Origin: Lasiosphaeris hirsuta
Taxonomy: Eukaryota > Ascomycota > Sordariomycetes > Sordariales > Lasiosphaeriaceae
Reading direction: 5' to 3'
DNA length: 64,000 bases
Assembly (NCBI GenBank): GCA_030549175.1
Contig: JAUKUA010000002.1
Location: forward strand, 558,001-622,000
A program made the translations under genes and the position numbers. A model generated the notes under the pieces. It was not told the origin of the DNA. It saw only the letters and a program-made list of their open reading frames with translations, and did no database searches. Positions 34,495 through 45,750 of this stretch are shown one piece after another; the first letter of the stretch is position 1; each line of letters begins with the position of its first letter.

Positions 34495-34973
34495 TGTTAC
34501 AACCTGCCAAGCCGTGTCAGCATTGTAAGCACGTGACTGCGATTAGTCACGTAATCGCGGCAAGCCACAAGGTCGGGATTAACCACAGAACCTACAAGAC
34601 AATTAGCATAGGACAATCGTACAAGACATACGGCATAGGACTCATGGGTAGGAGGACACTGGACGGCCAGGTGGTGATGGTACCTGGGATGGCACCTGTG
34701 ATACAGTGTCTCAGGTGAGTTACTGGACACAGGTATCTAACAGGCTGAAGCCTGTTGCTTGAGAAGTATTTAGCCGTAGCGAGTTGACCTCGCTGTCGTA
34801 CCTGTCTTTACCTAGATAGCTTTTAATCTAAGTCTTCATCTGATTCTTAGAGAAAGAGGTAACAAGTCTTACGCTACCCTTATTACCTAGCGTAGCCTGA
34901 CTTTCTGCTAACATAAACCTTGTACTAACAGACCCTTGCCTTAACGTACTAGAGTAAGAGTCTGGGCGTAACA
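34495..34973 (+). repeat. Gypsy C 5' LTR
   Basis: Begins TGTTACAACC and ends GGGCGTAACA. Near its start two hairpins overlap: ACGTGACT/AGTCACGT (34531-34552) and GCGATTA/TAATCGC (34539-34558), which cannot form at the same time. The flanking CACGTGAC also resembles an E-box. Confidence 0.9.
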
Positions 34974-35034
34974 TTTTGAAAGCTCTTGTTCAGACAGTTA
35001 TCCTATACTACTAGGCAATATCTCACGAACAACC

Positions 35035-36010
35035 ATGTCGATGTCAACCACCCCCGCAATGACGGAACAGGAAGCCGCCTACGAGATTAGGCGACTTTAG
35101 GAAGAAAACGAGAAACTCCGTAAGACGGTCACCACAGCTCCGAACGACAACCGACGGCTTAAGTTCCCGGAACCACCCCGATATGACGGCACCAAGGGAA
35201 CCCTATGGGGTTACCTTACCCAGATGAGGGCTTATATCGTCTATTACGCCGGTGACTTGCCTGAGGAAGTAGATAGGGTCATGTGCATAGTAGCTTTCTT
35301 GACTGGGGATGTCCTTATTTGGTTTAAACCTTTCTAGAGGGATTACCTTGAGAAGAGGCCTAACGATTGCGACCCTGATATGAAGGATATCTTTTCGAGT
35401 TTTACTACCTTCGAGAAGAAGCTTAAGGTAGCCTTCGGAGATCCTAACAAGGAACGTACTATAGAGTAGTAGCTGTATAACCTCTACTAGAAGGGATCAG
35501 TATCGGACTACGCCGCCAAGTTTTAGTAGATTATCTTACGACTAAACTGGGAGGATGAACCTAAGATGGTCATATTTTATCACGGGCTGAGAGACGAGAT
35601 CAAGGACAAACTTACTAAGTAAGACTAACCTAAAGAGTTTATAGACTATGTCGTAATAGTAGTCCGTATCGACAATCGACTATTTAAGAGACGTATGGAG
35701 AAGCGACCTAACTAAGCTCGACCTTATCGAGTTAACATAGGAAAACGAGTTTCTCTACGTTAAGGAAACATCTCTTAGGGAACCTATTGTAAATCCATAG
35801 AATTGGACGTGATATAACACTAATCTACGAAGAAAGGGATTAAGTACTTTAACTATAGAAAGCTAGGGTATTATTTCAGGGAGTGTATCAAACTATGACA
35901 GCTGTAAAAGAAGACTCTGGCTACGATTAATCGAATCCCTAGTAATGGAAAGCCACAGGGCCAGACCGGATATAAATTATCAAAATAAGGACCCGGTACC
36001 CCGGACATGA
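35035..36010 (+). pseudogene. Gypsy C gag with CCHC knuckle, RIP-inactivated
   Basis: Starts MSMSTTPAMTEQEAAYEIRR in a good context. Retrotransposon-gag landmarks follow: PEPPRYDGTKGTLWGYLTQM, VIFYHGLRDEIKDKL, and a nucleocapsid zinc knuckle near 35840-35900 now reading YFNYRKLGYYFRECI, with the first two Cys and the His changed to Phe/Tyr-type residues. About ten in-frame TAG/TAA codons, nearly all at positions where Gln fits, interrupt an otherwise well-kept frame; Trp codons in the capsid part are intact. The product would form the virus-like particle capsid. The end relative to pol (fused or shifted) is not clear. Confidence 0.8.
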
Positions 36011-39000
36011 AACCTATCCTTAGAACGATTACACTGGTAGGACAAGACGAGTACCTAACTAAGAAAGAGAAGAGAGAGTACGAATAAGCTTTGAAATATC
36101 TAGTGGGTATGAGTACGGATTTGCTTAACGCTGAACCATCGGGAGAAGTATGTGGTAGCGAGAAGACTCTTGCTTACACGGTCATAGTAATGAAACTGCT
36201 GACGACGGATTATCTATACGTTACGGTAGAGGTTAATAGAAAGTTTACTAAAGTACTCTTAGATAATGGAACGTAGAGAGACTATGTGTCTCTAGAATTC
36301 GTAAGGTACCACGGCCTCGAACTACGAACGAAACGGAATCTATATACCGTTTAAAATATCGAAGGAAACCTTATGACTTTTAACAATAAGACCGTTAATT
36401 AAGAAACTACGTAACTTCCGATCTACGTAAATAGAAAAGAAACCTTAATTATCTTCGACGTTCTTAATATAGGATCAAGGGACTTTGTGTTAGAAATCTC
36501 TTAGTTATGACGATAGAGTCCTCGGATTAACTAGAAGACTAGCTATCTCCAGTAGGATAAAGTTTGTAAGGAAAGGTCTAAAAGCGGTCTCTTAAGAAGC
36601 TCTTAGCTATATAAGATAATAATATATATGAGAGGATTTAAGAGTAGTCCTTTAAAATGTCTCTAACTATATAGAATAGTAATAAACGATAACGAAAGAG
36701 AAGGACCTAAAGACGGCCTCTTAGGATATACCGGCTTACTTAAAGTAGTAGAATTAAACGGTAATGTAAATAAGCTCGACGCTATATTATCGTAATATCG
36801 GAAGTATTAGAAACTCTTTTAAGAAGAGTTAGAAACTAAGCTATTAGTACATAGTTAGTTTAACTATTATATATTACTAAAGGAGGAATAGTACCTTAAG
36901 TTCTATCAGATCTACTTTTTAAACTAGGTTTAGGAGGCTATATTAGAAGAATATTTAAAAAAGAACTTACGGAAGAGATATATCCGTCTCTTAATATTAC
37001 TAATAGGATATCTAATCTTATTTATACTAAAGAAGAATAGACGACTATGACTTTATGTTAACTATAGATAGCTTAATGATATTATAATTAAAAATCGATA
37101 CTTTCTATTATTAATTTCGGAACTATGTAATAAATTATACGGAGCTTAGATCTTTACGATGTTAGATCTAAAGGGAATATATAATCTGATCCGAATAATA
37201 AAAGAAAAAGAGTAAAAAACTACTTTCTAAACAAAGTAAAGACTCTTCGAGTATTTAATAATGTCTTTTGGACTTATTAATATATTAGCTAGTTTCTAAG
37301 CTATGATTAACCATATCCTTCGAAATTACCTCGATTAGTTTATAATAGTCTATCTAAACGATATCTTAATCTTTTCGAAAACGTTAAAAGAGTATAAACG
37401 GCACGTTCACTAGGTACTTAAGACCCTAGAGGACGTCTAGCTTTTTATAGAACCCGGAAAGGCGAAGTGGTATATATAGGAAGTTAAATATCTCAGCTAT
37501 TATATTAGTCCTAAGAAGATTAGTATAGACCTTAAGAAGGTACGAGCTATATGAGACTGGCCTTAACCGTAAAACGTTAAGGACGTACGAAACGTCTTTA
37601 GATTTATAAATTTCTACCGACGATTTGTAAAGGGATATAGTTAAGTAACGATACCTTTTACATAACTTATGAAGAAGGATTAAGCCTTCGAATAAAAAGA
37701 ATCTTAACAGTAGGTATTTAATAAACTTAAAGAGTTAATTCTCTAAGAACCAATCCTTATAATCTTAGACCTAGAAAAACCTTTCGAAGTCGAAACCGAT
37801 ACTTTAGAATTTACTTTGGAAAGATAATTTAGACAACGAAATAAGGAAGGACGACTTCATCCTATTGTCTTTTATTCGAAGAAGCTTAACGGACCCGAGC
37901 TTAATTACCAAATCTATGATAAGAAACTAATGGCTATTATCGAAGCCTTTAAAGAATAGAAGTATTATCTTATAGGAACGAAATATCTTATTAAGGTCTA
38001 TATGGATCATAAGAATCTGACTAACTTTACGATTACGAAAGTCCTTAATAAACGTTAAATACGATAGGTAGAGTTTCTTTTGGAATTTAATTTTATAATT
38101 ATCTATCGGAAAGATACTAAGAATAGTTAAGTAAATATACTTAGCTAATGTAGTAACCTCGAACTAGATATATTACCGTAAGAAAGTTAACTATTATGAG
38201 AAGACTTAGAAGAGAATCTGACGATAAGACATAAGATATCTACCGTCGCTAAAGATAAGACCTAACTAATTAAGGAGGTCTACGAAGCTAAGGTATATAG
38301 CTACTAAAGAGTATAAAAGACTTACTAACGTCTCTGATAACATTACTAATTTAAAGGAACTAAGGCTTAAGTCGAGTAAGTAATTTATAACTACGATCTT
38401 TATAAGAAAAGTAAGGCCTCTAGACACAAACCTTATAAAAAACTCTGACTACTTTAAATATCTAATATGTTATAATACTTAGTATTATTAAACTTTATCA
38501 TAAAACTATCTCCTTCGACTAAACCTCTTACATAAATAATATATGATAATATCTTAGTAATAGTCGACTGACTTATTAAGTATTTATACTTCATTTCTTT
38601 TGTTAAAAATAGAAATATACTTTAGTTTGTCTATATGTTTATATAAAACATCATAACAAACTATAAAATATTATAAAAACTTATCTCTAATAAAGATAAG
38701 CTCTTTACTAATTACTTTTAATAAGCTCTTATAATACGACTTGGAATACGATATCGTCTATCTATAACATTTTATCCTTAGACAAATAGACAGATAGAAA
38801 GAACAAACTAAACATTAAAATAATATCTCTAATACTATGTTAACTACCTATAGAACGACTAGGTATAATTGTTACTACTAGTACAATTTACATATAATAA
38901 TATATTTAACGAATCTATAAAGAAAATACCGATATATATTAACTATAGCTACATACCTACGATATATAGTAAAGCTAAGGAAGTAAAGGATATCTCTATA

Positions 39001-39543
39001 GCTACGAAAGTAGCCGAATAACTTAAACAACTATATAAGAAACTTAAGACAGATCTCTAATTTATCTAACGATATATAATAAGATACGTTAACAAACAAA
39101 GGATAAAGAAACTATCCTTTAAGAAGGGAGATAAAGTCTATCTTACTTATAAAAACATTAAAATAAAGTGACTAAGTAATAAACTTAACTATAAACAAAT
39201 TAAACCATTTAAAGTCAAGCGAAAGATTTTAAACACGAACTACGAACTATCATTACTACGATTAATATAGATCTATCTTATCTTTTATATTTCGCTTTTA
39301 GAACTAATACTACTACGGACATAGCTCGACAAGACCATAGAGCTCGAGAACAAAGAAGAATTTAAAGTCAAGAAGATCCTCGATCACCGAGGAGAAGGAC
39401 TAGAGATAGAATATCTGGTCAAGTAGAAAGGCTACGATGACGACGAAAACACGTGGGAGTTAATCGAATATCTGACTAACGTATAGGCCATGTTAGCATA
39501 GTACCACCAATTGAAGATACTACGACACGGTATGTGGTACTAA
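36011..39543 (+). pseudogene. Gypsy C pol (protease, RT, RNase H, integrase, chromodomain), RIP-inactivated
   Basis: Protease: VEVNRKFTKVLLDNGT near 36230-36276, with the DSG triad mutated to DNG. RT: IFTMLDLKGIYNLIRI (about 37150) and the active-site box YLNDILIFS (about 37350-37376, first Asp now Asn). RNase H: FEVETDTLEFTL, HPIVFYSKKLNGPELNY (about 37790-37920), YMDHKNLTNF. Integrase C-terminus: FKKGDKVYLTYKN (about 39120). Chromodomain: IEYLVK-stop-KGYDDDENTWELIE (about 39400-39465), normally targeting integration to heterochromatin. Stop at 39541-39543. Both Gln and Trp codons are converted here, and the integrase core at 38400-39000 is barely readable. Confidence 0.8.
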
Positions 39544-39800
39544 ACCTACTACCTTATTGAACGATCACGTAAACGACTCCGTACGACCGGAATTACGTGG
39601 AACCAATCATAGGTACGTGGCCCTAACTACTACCTAAAATTCCGTCACGCCTAACGAACACCGTACCAAAAACAAATCCCGTGATAACGAGATGTTACAT
39701 ACAAGACCCATTTAGTCGACTATCCTAATACCTAGCCTTTTCTCCTTCCTCTCTTTATTATAGACAAGACGCCAACTTACCCGAAGCTCACGTAAGTAAA
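39544..39800. other. Spacer between pol and ORF3 of Gypsy C
   Basis: About 250 bp without an open frame. A pyrimidine-rich stretch ending ttattatag (about 39740-39769) could be an intron acceptor or a leader, but no firm signal is seen. Confidence 0.35.
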
Positions 39801-41175
39801 GTAAGTTCTTATAATTCTACCGCTACGAAAAAGACAGATCGACAGTAACAGTGACGACGAACCTTAGCGAAAACGAATACGACTGACGCGAAAGAACTTG
39901 GCCCTGTTCGACAAGATAGGTAAGAAGAAGATCTCAGATCCTACGGACGACTTAAAGTCAACTAAGACCATATCGACAACGACGTCTAGTTTCGTCGACA
40001 AGGCTTATAAGAATAGGATTCTCCGCCCACTTCACTCCAGACTACCTACGACCTTCGACGACATTCGTAAGTGACATACTATACCTCATGACACGGCGTC
40101 GCCCCTAGAGTCCGTGTACGAGGGCTATGCCAACCGAGTCGGGAAGGCCGGTAACGAAGTAACCGTAGTCATTAAGACTAGCGGAAAGCTACTGAAGGAG
40201 TATGACGACAAAGGGTATAACTAAGCCTTCAACCGATCATTCACAAACGTCGTGTCAAACGCCGGGTACAACGACGGTTTATCAGCCCCGTAGCTAGATT
40301 TCGTAGAGGACCTCGAGAAGTAAAAGTTCCGCCCCTTCTAAGTCGCCGACCACATCCCTAGAGCTACCCTCTACTAGGATGACCCCTTCTCTCTGACGCT
40401 ACCGTACGTAGCCGGAGAATGGAAGGGCCCCGATAATAACATGAGAGAAGCGGAACTATAGAGTACATACGACGGAGTAGCCTTAGTCCACGTACGAAAC
40501 TAAGCTCTCGCCTACATGGGGAAATCGGATCCTCCGGGACATGTAGTAATCACGATGTTCACTATAGACGGTACCAATCTTAACATGTACGCTCATTACG
40601 TAATCCCATCGGAAGAAGACGAAGACATACTCGAATACTACCAGTACAAGTACACGTCAACTAACATCAAGGACTCTTACCAAGGACACAAAGACGGTCG
40701 AAAAGGTCTTAGGAACGCCTAAGACTACGCAAAGGAACAGTCATACGCCTTAAAAGACCAGCTGAAAGAACACTGGAAACAGCAACGTAGCACCGTCTAC
40801 CCCATCGCTAAGGAAGAGCCTCTACCCGGTTCAGAGGAAGCTCTCGGAGAAGTAAGCGTAGACGAAGTACTCATTCCGAATGACAAGTCGGCACTGTACG
40901 ACGAACCCGACGAAGGCGACTTCGAGATAATAGAACCAAACCCTTGCCAGCCAACACCCGCGGCTTCCGCCGCATCACGCAAGGCATCGCGCTCTCACGC
41001 CTCATCCGGCGATGGAGACCGCAAACGAAAGGCCTCACCATCTCGTACACCGCCTAAACCACGAAGGAGCAAGGCGAAGCCCTACTAGGTCCTCGACGAG
41101 CAAAGCGGAGAGTATTACCACAAACACTCCAATGGCACGATCTCATGGTTCGACGACGACGACAACGAAGACTAG
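39801..41175 (+). pseudogene. Gypsy C additional ORF (ORF3), possible PD-(D/E)XK nuclease-like protein
   Basis: One plus-strand frame runs from about 39801 to a TAG at 41173-41175 (the frame stays open to 41274, in the LTR). It is interrupted by ten TAG/TAA codons where Gln fits and one TGA at 40072. Between stops it is protein-like and well preserved. Landmarks: a basic N-terminus (RKRIRLTRKNLALFDKIG), SAP-stop-LDFVEDLEK (Asp at 40297), YVAGEWKGPDN (Glu-Trp-Lys at 40417-40425), HVVITMFTIDGTNLNMYAHY, QGHKDGRKGLRNA, a Pro/Ser/Lys-rich tail and a terminal YYHKHSNGTISWFDDDDNED. The Asp ... Glu-x-Lys spacing of about 40 residues is compatible with a PD-(D/E)XK nuclease core. I recall similar hypothetical proteins in fungi but cannot name the family. 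Gypsy elements normally lack such an ORF. Confidence 0.65.
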
Positions 41176-41216
41176 GAAGGCTCTACTCGGGACAACGGTC
41201 TCTGGGACATCGACCA

Positions 41217-41232
41217 TGAAGGAGGGGAAACC
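41217..41232 (+). other. Gypsy C polypurine tract
   Basis: The sequence gaaggaggggaaacc directly abuts the 3' LTR at 41233. Second-strand synthesis priming is the expected role. Its place confirms the plus orientation of C. Confidence 0.85.
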
Positions 41233-41711
41233 TGTTATAACCTACCAAGCCGTGTCAGCATTGTAAGCACGTGACTACGATTAGTCACGTAATCGCGGCA
41301 AGCCACAAGGTCGGGATTGACCACAGGACCTGCAAGACAATTAGCACAGGACAATCGCATAAGACATACGGCACAGGACTCATGGGCAGGAGGACACTGG
41401 ACGGCCAGGTGGTGATGGCACCTAGGATGGTACCTGTGATACAGTATCTCAGGTGAGTCACTGGACACAGGTACCCAACAGGCTGAAGCCTATTGCTTAA
41501 GAAGTATTTAGCCGCAGCGAGTTGACCTCGCTGTCACACCTGTCTTTACCTAGACAGCTTTCAATCTAAGTCTTCATCTAATTCTCAGAGAAAGAGGCAA
41601 CAAGCCTTACGCCACCCTTATTACCCAGCGCAGCCTGACTTTCTGCCAACATAAACCCTGTACCAACAGACCCTTGCCCTAACGTACCAGAGTAAGAGTC
41701 TGGGCGTAACA
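41233..41711 (+). repeat. Gypsy C 3' LTR
   Basis: 479 bp, same length as the 5' LTR. It keeps acagctttcaatc at 41554-41566, whose agctttcaa core is complementary to the sequence right after the 5' LTR (ttttgaaagct, 34974-34984). In the 5' LTR this core carries one C-to-T change. Confidence 0.9.
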
Positions 41712-41716
41712 TACGG

Positions 41717-42010
41717 CTACTTTAGCTTATAAGTAGTTCTAAGCATTTCGTCGTGATCCGTAGGTACTTATGAGAATCTACTAACCTACGTGCCGGCTAA
41801 GTAGGCTATAAGTTACGTGTGGGATCATATCCCGAGGTTAAGCTATGTTATAGCTATCCTTTATAATAGTTTCTTTATTTACGTGATCTATGATAGATGT
41901 TTATAGGTTAATAGGTATATACTTCTTATGTGTAATTCGTACCGTTGGTATAAGGCTCGGTTAAGAAGGTTAGTAACCTTGTTAACCTAGGTAAGCCTAC
42001 TAATATAATA
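41717..42010 (-). repeat. Gypsy A2 3' LTR, proximal part
   Basis: The remaining 294 bp of the LTR after the C insertion. It is strongly RIP-mutated (ends TAATATAATA, from AGTGTGACA), in contrast to C's LTR just 6 bp away. Confidence 0.85.
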
Positions 42011-45000
42011 TTATCTCCCCTCTTAGAAAGACTTACCTCGAGTTCTAAGGTTAATAACCCTAGGGTCCTTAGGTTTACATAGGTACTTAACATAGAAATC
42101 CCATAGTTTCTAAGTATCAGAGAAGTGGTCGTATGGTTCCTAAGTCTAATTCTTTTCTTTGGAGTATCTATCTCATTTAATGAGATATTCTACTATCTTC
42201 TTCTTAGTACGGAAATTCGTAATTTCCTCTATTACAAATTTCTCAAGGTAAATATCTCCTACTTACTTTAGGACCTAAAGGGGGTCGGAGATTGGTTAAG
42301 AGTCGGTTCGGAAAGGTTTAATAAGAGAGACATAGAAAGTAGGATAAATTTTCTAACGTTCCGGAAGTTCGAGTTTCACGGCTATGGGAGATACTACCTT
42401 AGAGATTTTAAACGGGCTAAGTAGTTTTCTGTCTAGTTTCTTAGAAGGTCTCTTAGTCCTAATATTCCGTACGTTAAGTATTACCAGTTGTTTTTTTTTA
42501 AAGGAGGGTACTTCCGTTCGCTTCCTATCTACATATTTCTTTATCCGTTCCCGAGATTCTTTAAGGGTTTTATAAAGGTTCTCGTAAACCGTCGTTATCT
42601 AATATACTATGATCTCGTTATATAGGTTATATATAGATTCGTTAGATAGATTATTTATGGCTAGATAGTATCTATAGTTTATGTAGAAAGGAGAGTTATT
42701 AGTAGAAGTTAATTTAGTGTTATTCTATATAAATTTAACTATAGATAATAAGATATCTTAGTTATTTATCTTATAGTTAATAAAGGTTCTTAGATAAGCT
42801 TTAATATATTAGTTAAGACGTTTAGTCTAGTTATTTATCTTAGGATAAAATAAGATTAATATCTTTAGTTTGACTTTAACGTACTTAAGGAAGTTATACC
42901 AAAGTCCTACGTTAAACCGTAAGTCTTAATCGGAGATAATACTAATAGGTATATTATGATATTTCTAATATTTGTAGGTAAAAAGTAAGATTAAGTTTTT
43001 TATCTTTTTAACGTTATCTTTTAAAGAAATAAAGTATACTATTTTAATAAAGATATTAATAATGACCTAGATAAAACTATATCTATTAAAGAGAAGAAGG
43101 TCCATTATAAAGTCTATTAAAATAAGCCTTTAAAAAGAATATTCTAACTTAATAAGATAAAGTAGTCCGAAAGAAAGATAATATCTTAACTTGTTACTTT
43201 AGTACTTATAACAAGAGTATACAAAGTCAGTAACGTTCTTCTCGAGGTTTTACTAGAACATATACTGTCTAATAAGCTTAACGGTCTTATCTATACCCAT
43301 ATGACCTATTACTTTAGTATCGTATTTAGAGTAGATGATCTAGATTTTAAGTTCCTTATTATCAGAGATCTAAATATGATTTTTTATAAATAAGATTCTA
43401 TCTTCATTAGTTATGTTTTTTCTAGGGGAAACTAAGGCCTTCTGATACATTTCGTCTATAAAAATAGTAATCTTAATTTACTTAAGAAATTCTTCGTTCT
43501 ACTTTAATGTTAAGACGTTATAGAGACGTACTTTTAAGAGTATAAATATAGAAACTTTAAAATGTAAAAAATGTTCTTTGTTTAAAACAGAGGTTATCGG
43601 TTAGTTTTTATCTCCCCCTTCCAGAAGGTACTTCTCATACTACGAGAGAATATCTACCTTAGTATTTTACGTACCGAGACAGAAATTAATAACGAAATCG
43701 AAGGTAGTAAGCTATTAAGCCTATCGGGCTTGGCGGTAGTTAAGGACCTTAGTAGTCTAGAAGTATTTTAGATTATAATAGTCCGAGAAGACTTCGATAC
43801 GGTACTTAGCTTCCTTAAGGTAATATCTCTAATATTAGAAGTAATTAACTATCGTTAGGAGTTCCTTGTTATAGATCTTATAGTTAATTTCTATAGGGAT
43901 TAGTTTTCTTAAGTAAAATGTTATAGAATGTATCTTACTGTTATCTTACTTCTATGATATTATTTCTCCTAGTATATAGTCTGATATGTTAGGTTTAATA
44001 ATAAGTAGTTTATTAAGGTCGAAATAGACTAGAACAAGGGCTTTAGTAAAGGCTTTTTTCAATGCTTTAAATACTATATTTATTTAGTTATTCTACGTCT
44101 AGGTTTTCTAAGTAAGGTTTATAAAATTAGTAAGTAGCTTAGTAATATATAAGTAGCCCTTAATATAATACTTATAAAAGTTTATAAATCTATTAAATTA
44201 CTAGACTTCTTTTACCGATTTTGGCTGTTCTTACGAAAGGATACATTCTACCTTATCCTTTAACATTGTAATATCTTTATCACTGATGATATAGCCTAGA
44301 TATTTTAATTCCTTAATATCCTATACGTATTTAGTAAGATTAATAGCTAGGTTATACTTTTAAAGTTACTTAAGGACTTTAACGACAATTTTATTATGTT
44401 CTTCTTTAGAACTTATATAAATAAGAAGGTTGTTAATATAGAATAAGAGGCCTTAATCGATAAGATCTCGAAAGATATGATTTATTATATCTTAGAAGGT
44501 AGCAAAAGTATTAATGAGGCCGAAGGATATTATGTTAAACTTAAAAAGACTATAACAAGTTCGGAACGTTATTTTCTACTCGTGATCCTCCTTTATTCGA
44601 ATTAAGTTAAAACCTAATTTTAAATCTATCTTTGTAAAAATAATAAATCCGGCGAGGACGTCTTAGAGTTCGGTAATTAAGAATAATAGGCAACGGTTCT
44701 TTACTGTTCGTTCGTTGATCTTTTAATAATCGACTATAAGACAGAGGTTTTCCGAGTCCCTTATAGCCGCCTTTTTTAATAAGGCTTCCTTGTCTATAAA
44801 GAAAATAGGCGAGAAACAAGGTAATTTTGATTCCTATATCTTACCTTCTTTACGTATCTAGTCTAGCTATTTATAAAAGATTTTCTTTTCTAAAGGTAAC
44901 ATAAGATAAAGAGGTTCCTATAGGAACTTTTTATCTTTAATGATATTAATTATATAGTCTTAAGGCTAGTAGTTTAGTAGCTGTTAGGTTACTTTAGGTA

Positions 45001-45750
45001 ATACTAAAGAAGTAAAGATCTTAAATCTTTTAAGAATGTTTTAAATATAAGATATCGTAACATTTACGATAGAGCTTTTGTTTCCTAAGATTATAAGGAA
45101 AGTATAGTTTTAATAACAGTAGTTAAAACTAAAAGCTATTTTCGATATGTCAAAGTCTTATAGATAGTCTAGCTAATATTACTATAGCTACTAGTATAGA
45201 AGAAGGATGTTATATTTTATATTAAGGAAAGAAATTTTAAACACAATATAAAAGAAGTATTCTACTTAGTACCATAGAACGATTTCCTTAGTATATTTCT
45301 TACTTGATTTAAGGTTAATAGTTCTATTAAAGGCTTCTAAGGGCTTTAAAATCGTTTTATATATATAAGAGATATTTTATTTTTTAACAAAGTCTTAACT
45401 TATAACTAGGCTAAAGGTACTAAGGTCTAAGAATATTCGAAGAGAGATTTTCTTAGCTTCGTAACAAATAATAGTTATAGAAACAATCTTACGAGTACCA
45501 TAGTATAGTTCGTAGCTTCGCTTAACCTTCTTATAAGAGAGTTCTATAGTAGTACACTTTTTAGTAGAGATTATGGTAGGTCGAGATACGATTTCCGATA
45601 CTATAAGTTTTAAGATACCCGTTAAAAATCCGATATATTTTCATTATCGGATAGTTTAACAATATGAGGAAAGAGCTTAGGATAGTCTTTTTCTGTCATT
45701 ATAGAAACCTTAGCCTTTTTCAATAGTTAAGAAGAAATATCCTTTTTTTT
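42011..45750 (-). pseudogene. Gypsy A2 pol, RIP-inactivated
   Basis: Minus-strand order from high to low coordinates: protease region (approximate), RT with the box FYINNLLIY (about 44421-44445; both catalytic Asp now Asn), RNase H region (about 44050-43600) opening with a YFDLNKLLIIKP-type start, integrase H2C2 region GHMGIDKTVKLIRQYMF (about 43250-43300), integrase core (43100-42600), integrase C-terminus [19 protein letters not shown] and WKIYPTFYVSLIKPF (42480-42320), and a chromodomain-like tail EEPYDHFSDT (about 42130) whose reading ends at the PPT. Stops are very frequent. There is no room for an extra ORF before the 3' LTR, unlike B and C. Confidence 0.75.

Larger units (their letters stand above)
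34495..41711 (+). mobile_element. Gypsy C, complete 7.2-kb LTR retrotransposon
   Basis: Flanked by TACGG (34490-34494 and 41712-41716), inserted in the A2 3' LTR. The 479-bp LTRs lie at 34495-34973 and 41233-41711. A clear polypurine tract (gaaggaggggaaacc) directly precedes the 3' LTR. Internal order on the plus strand: gag (from 35035), protease, RT, RNase H, integrase, chromodomain (ends 39543), then a separate ORF3 (about 39800-41175). The two LTRs differ mainly by C/T and G/A at CpA/TpG. The ends, gag and ORF3 are much less mutated than pol. Confidence 0.92.
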
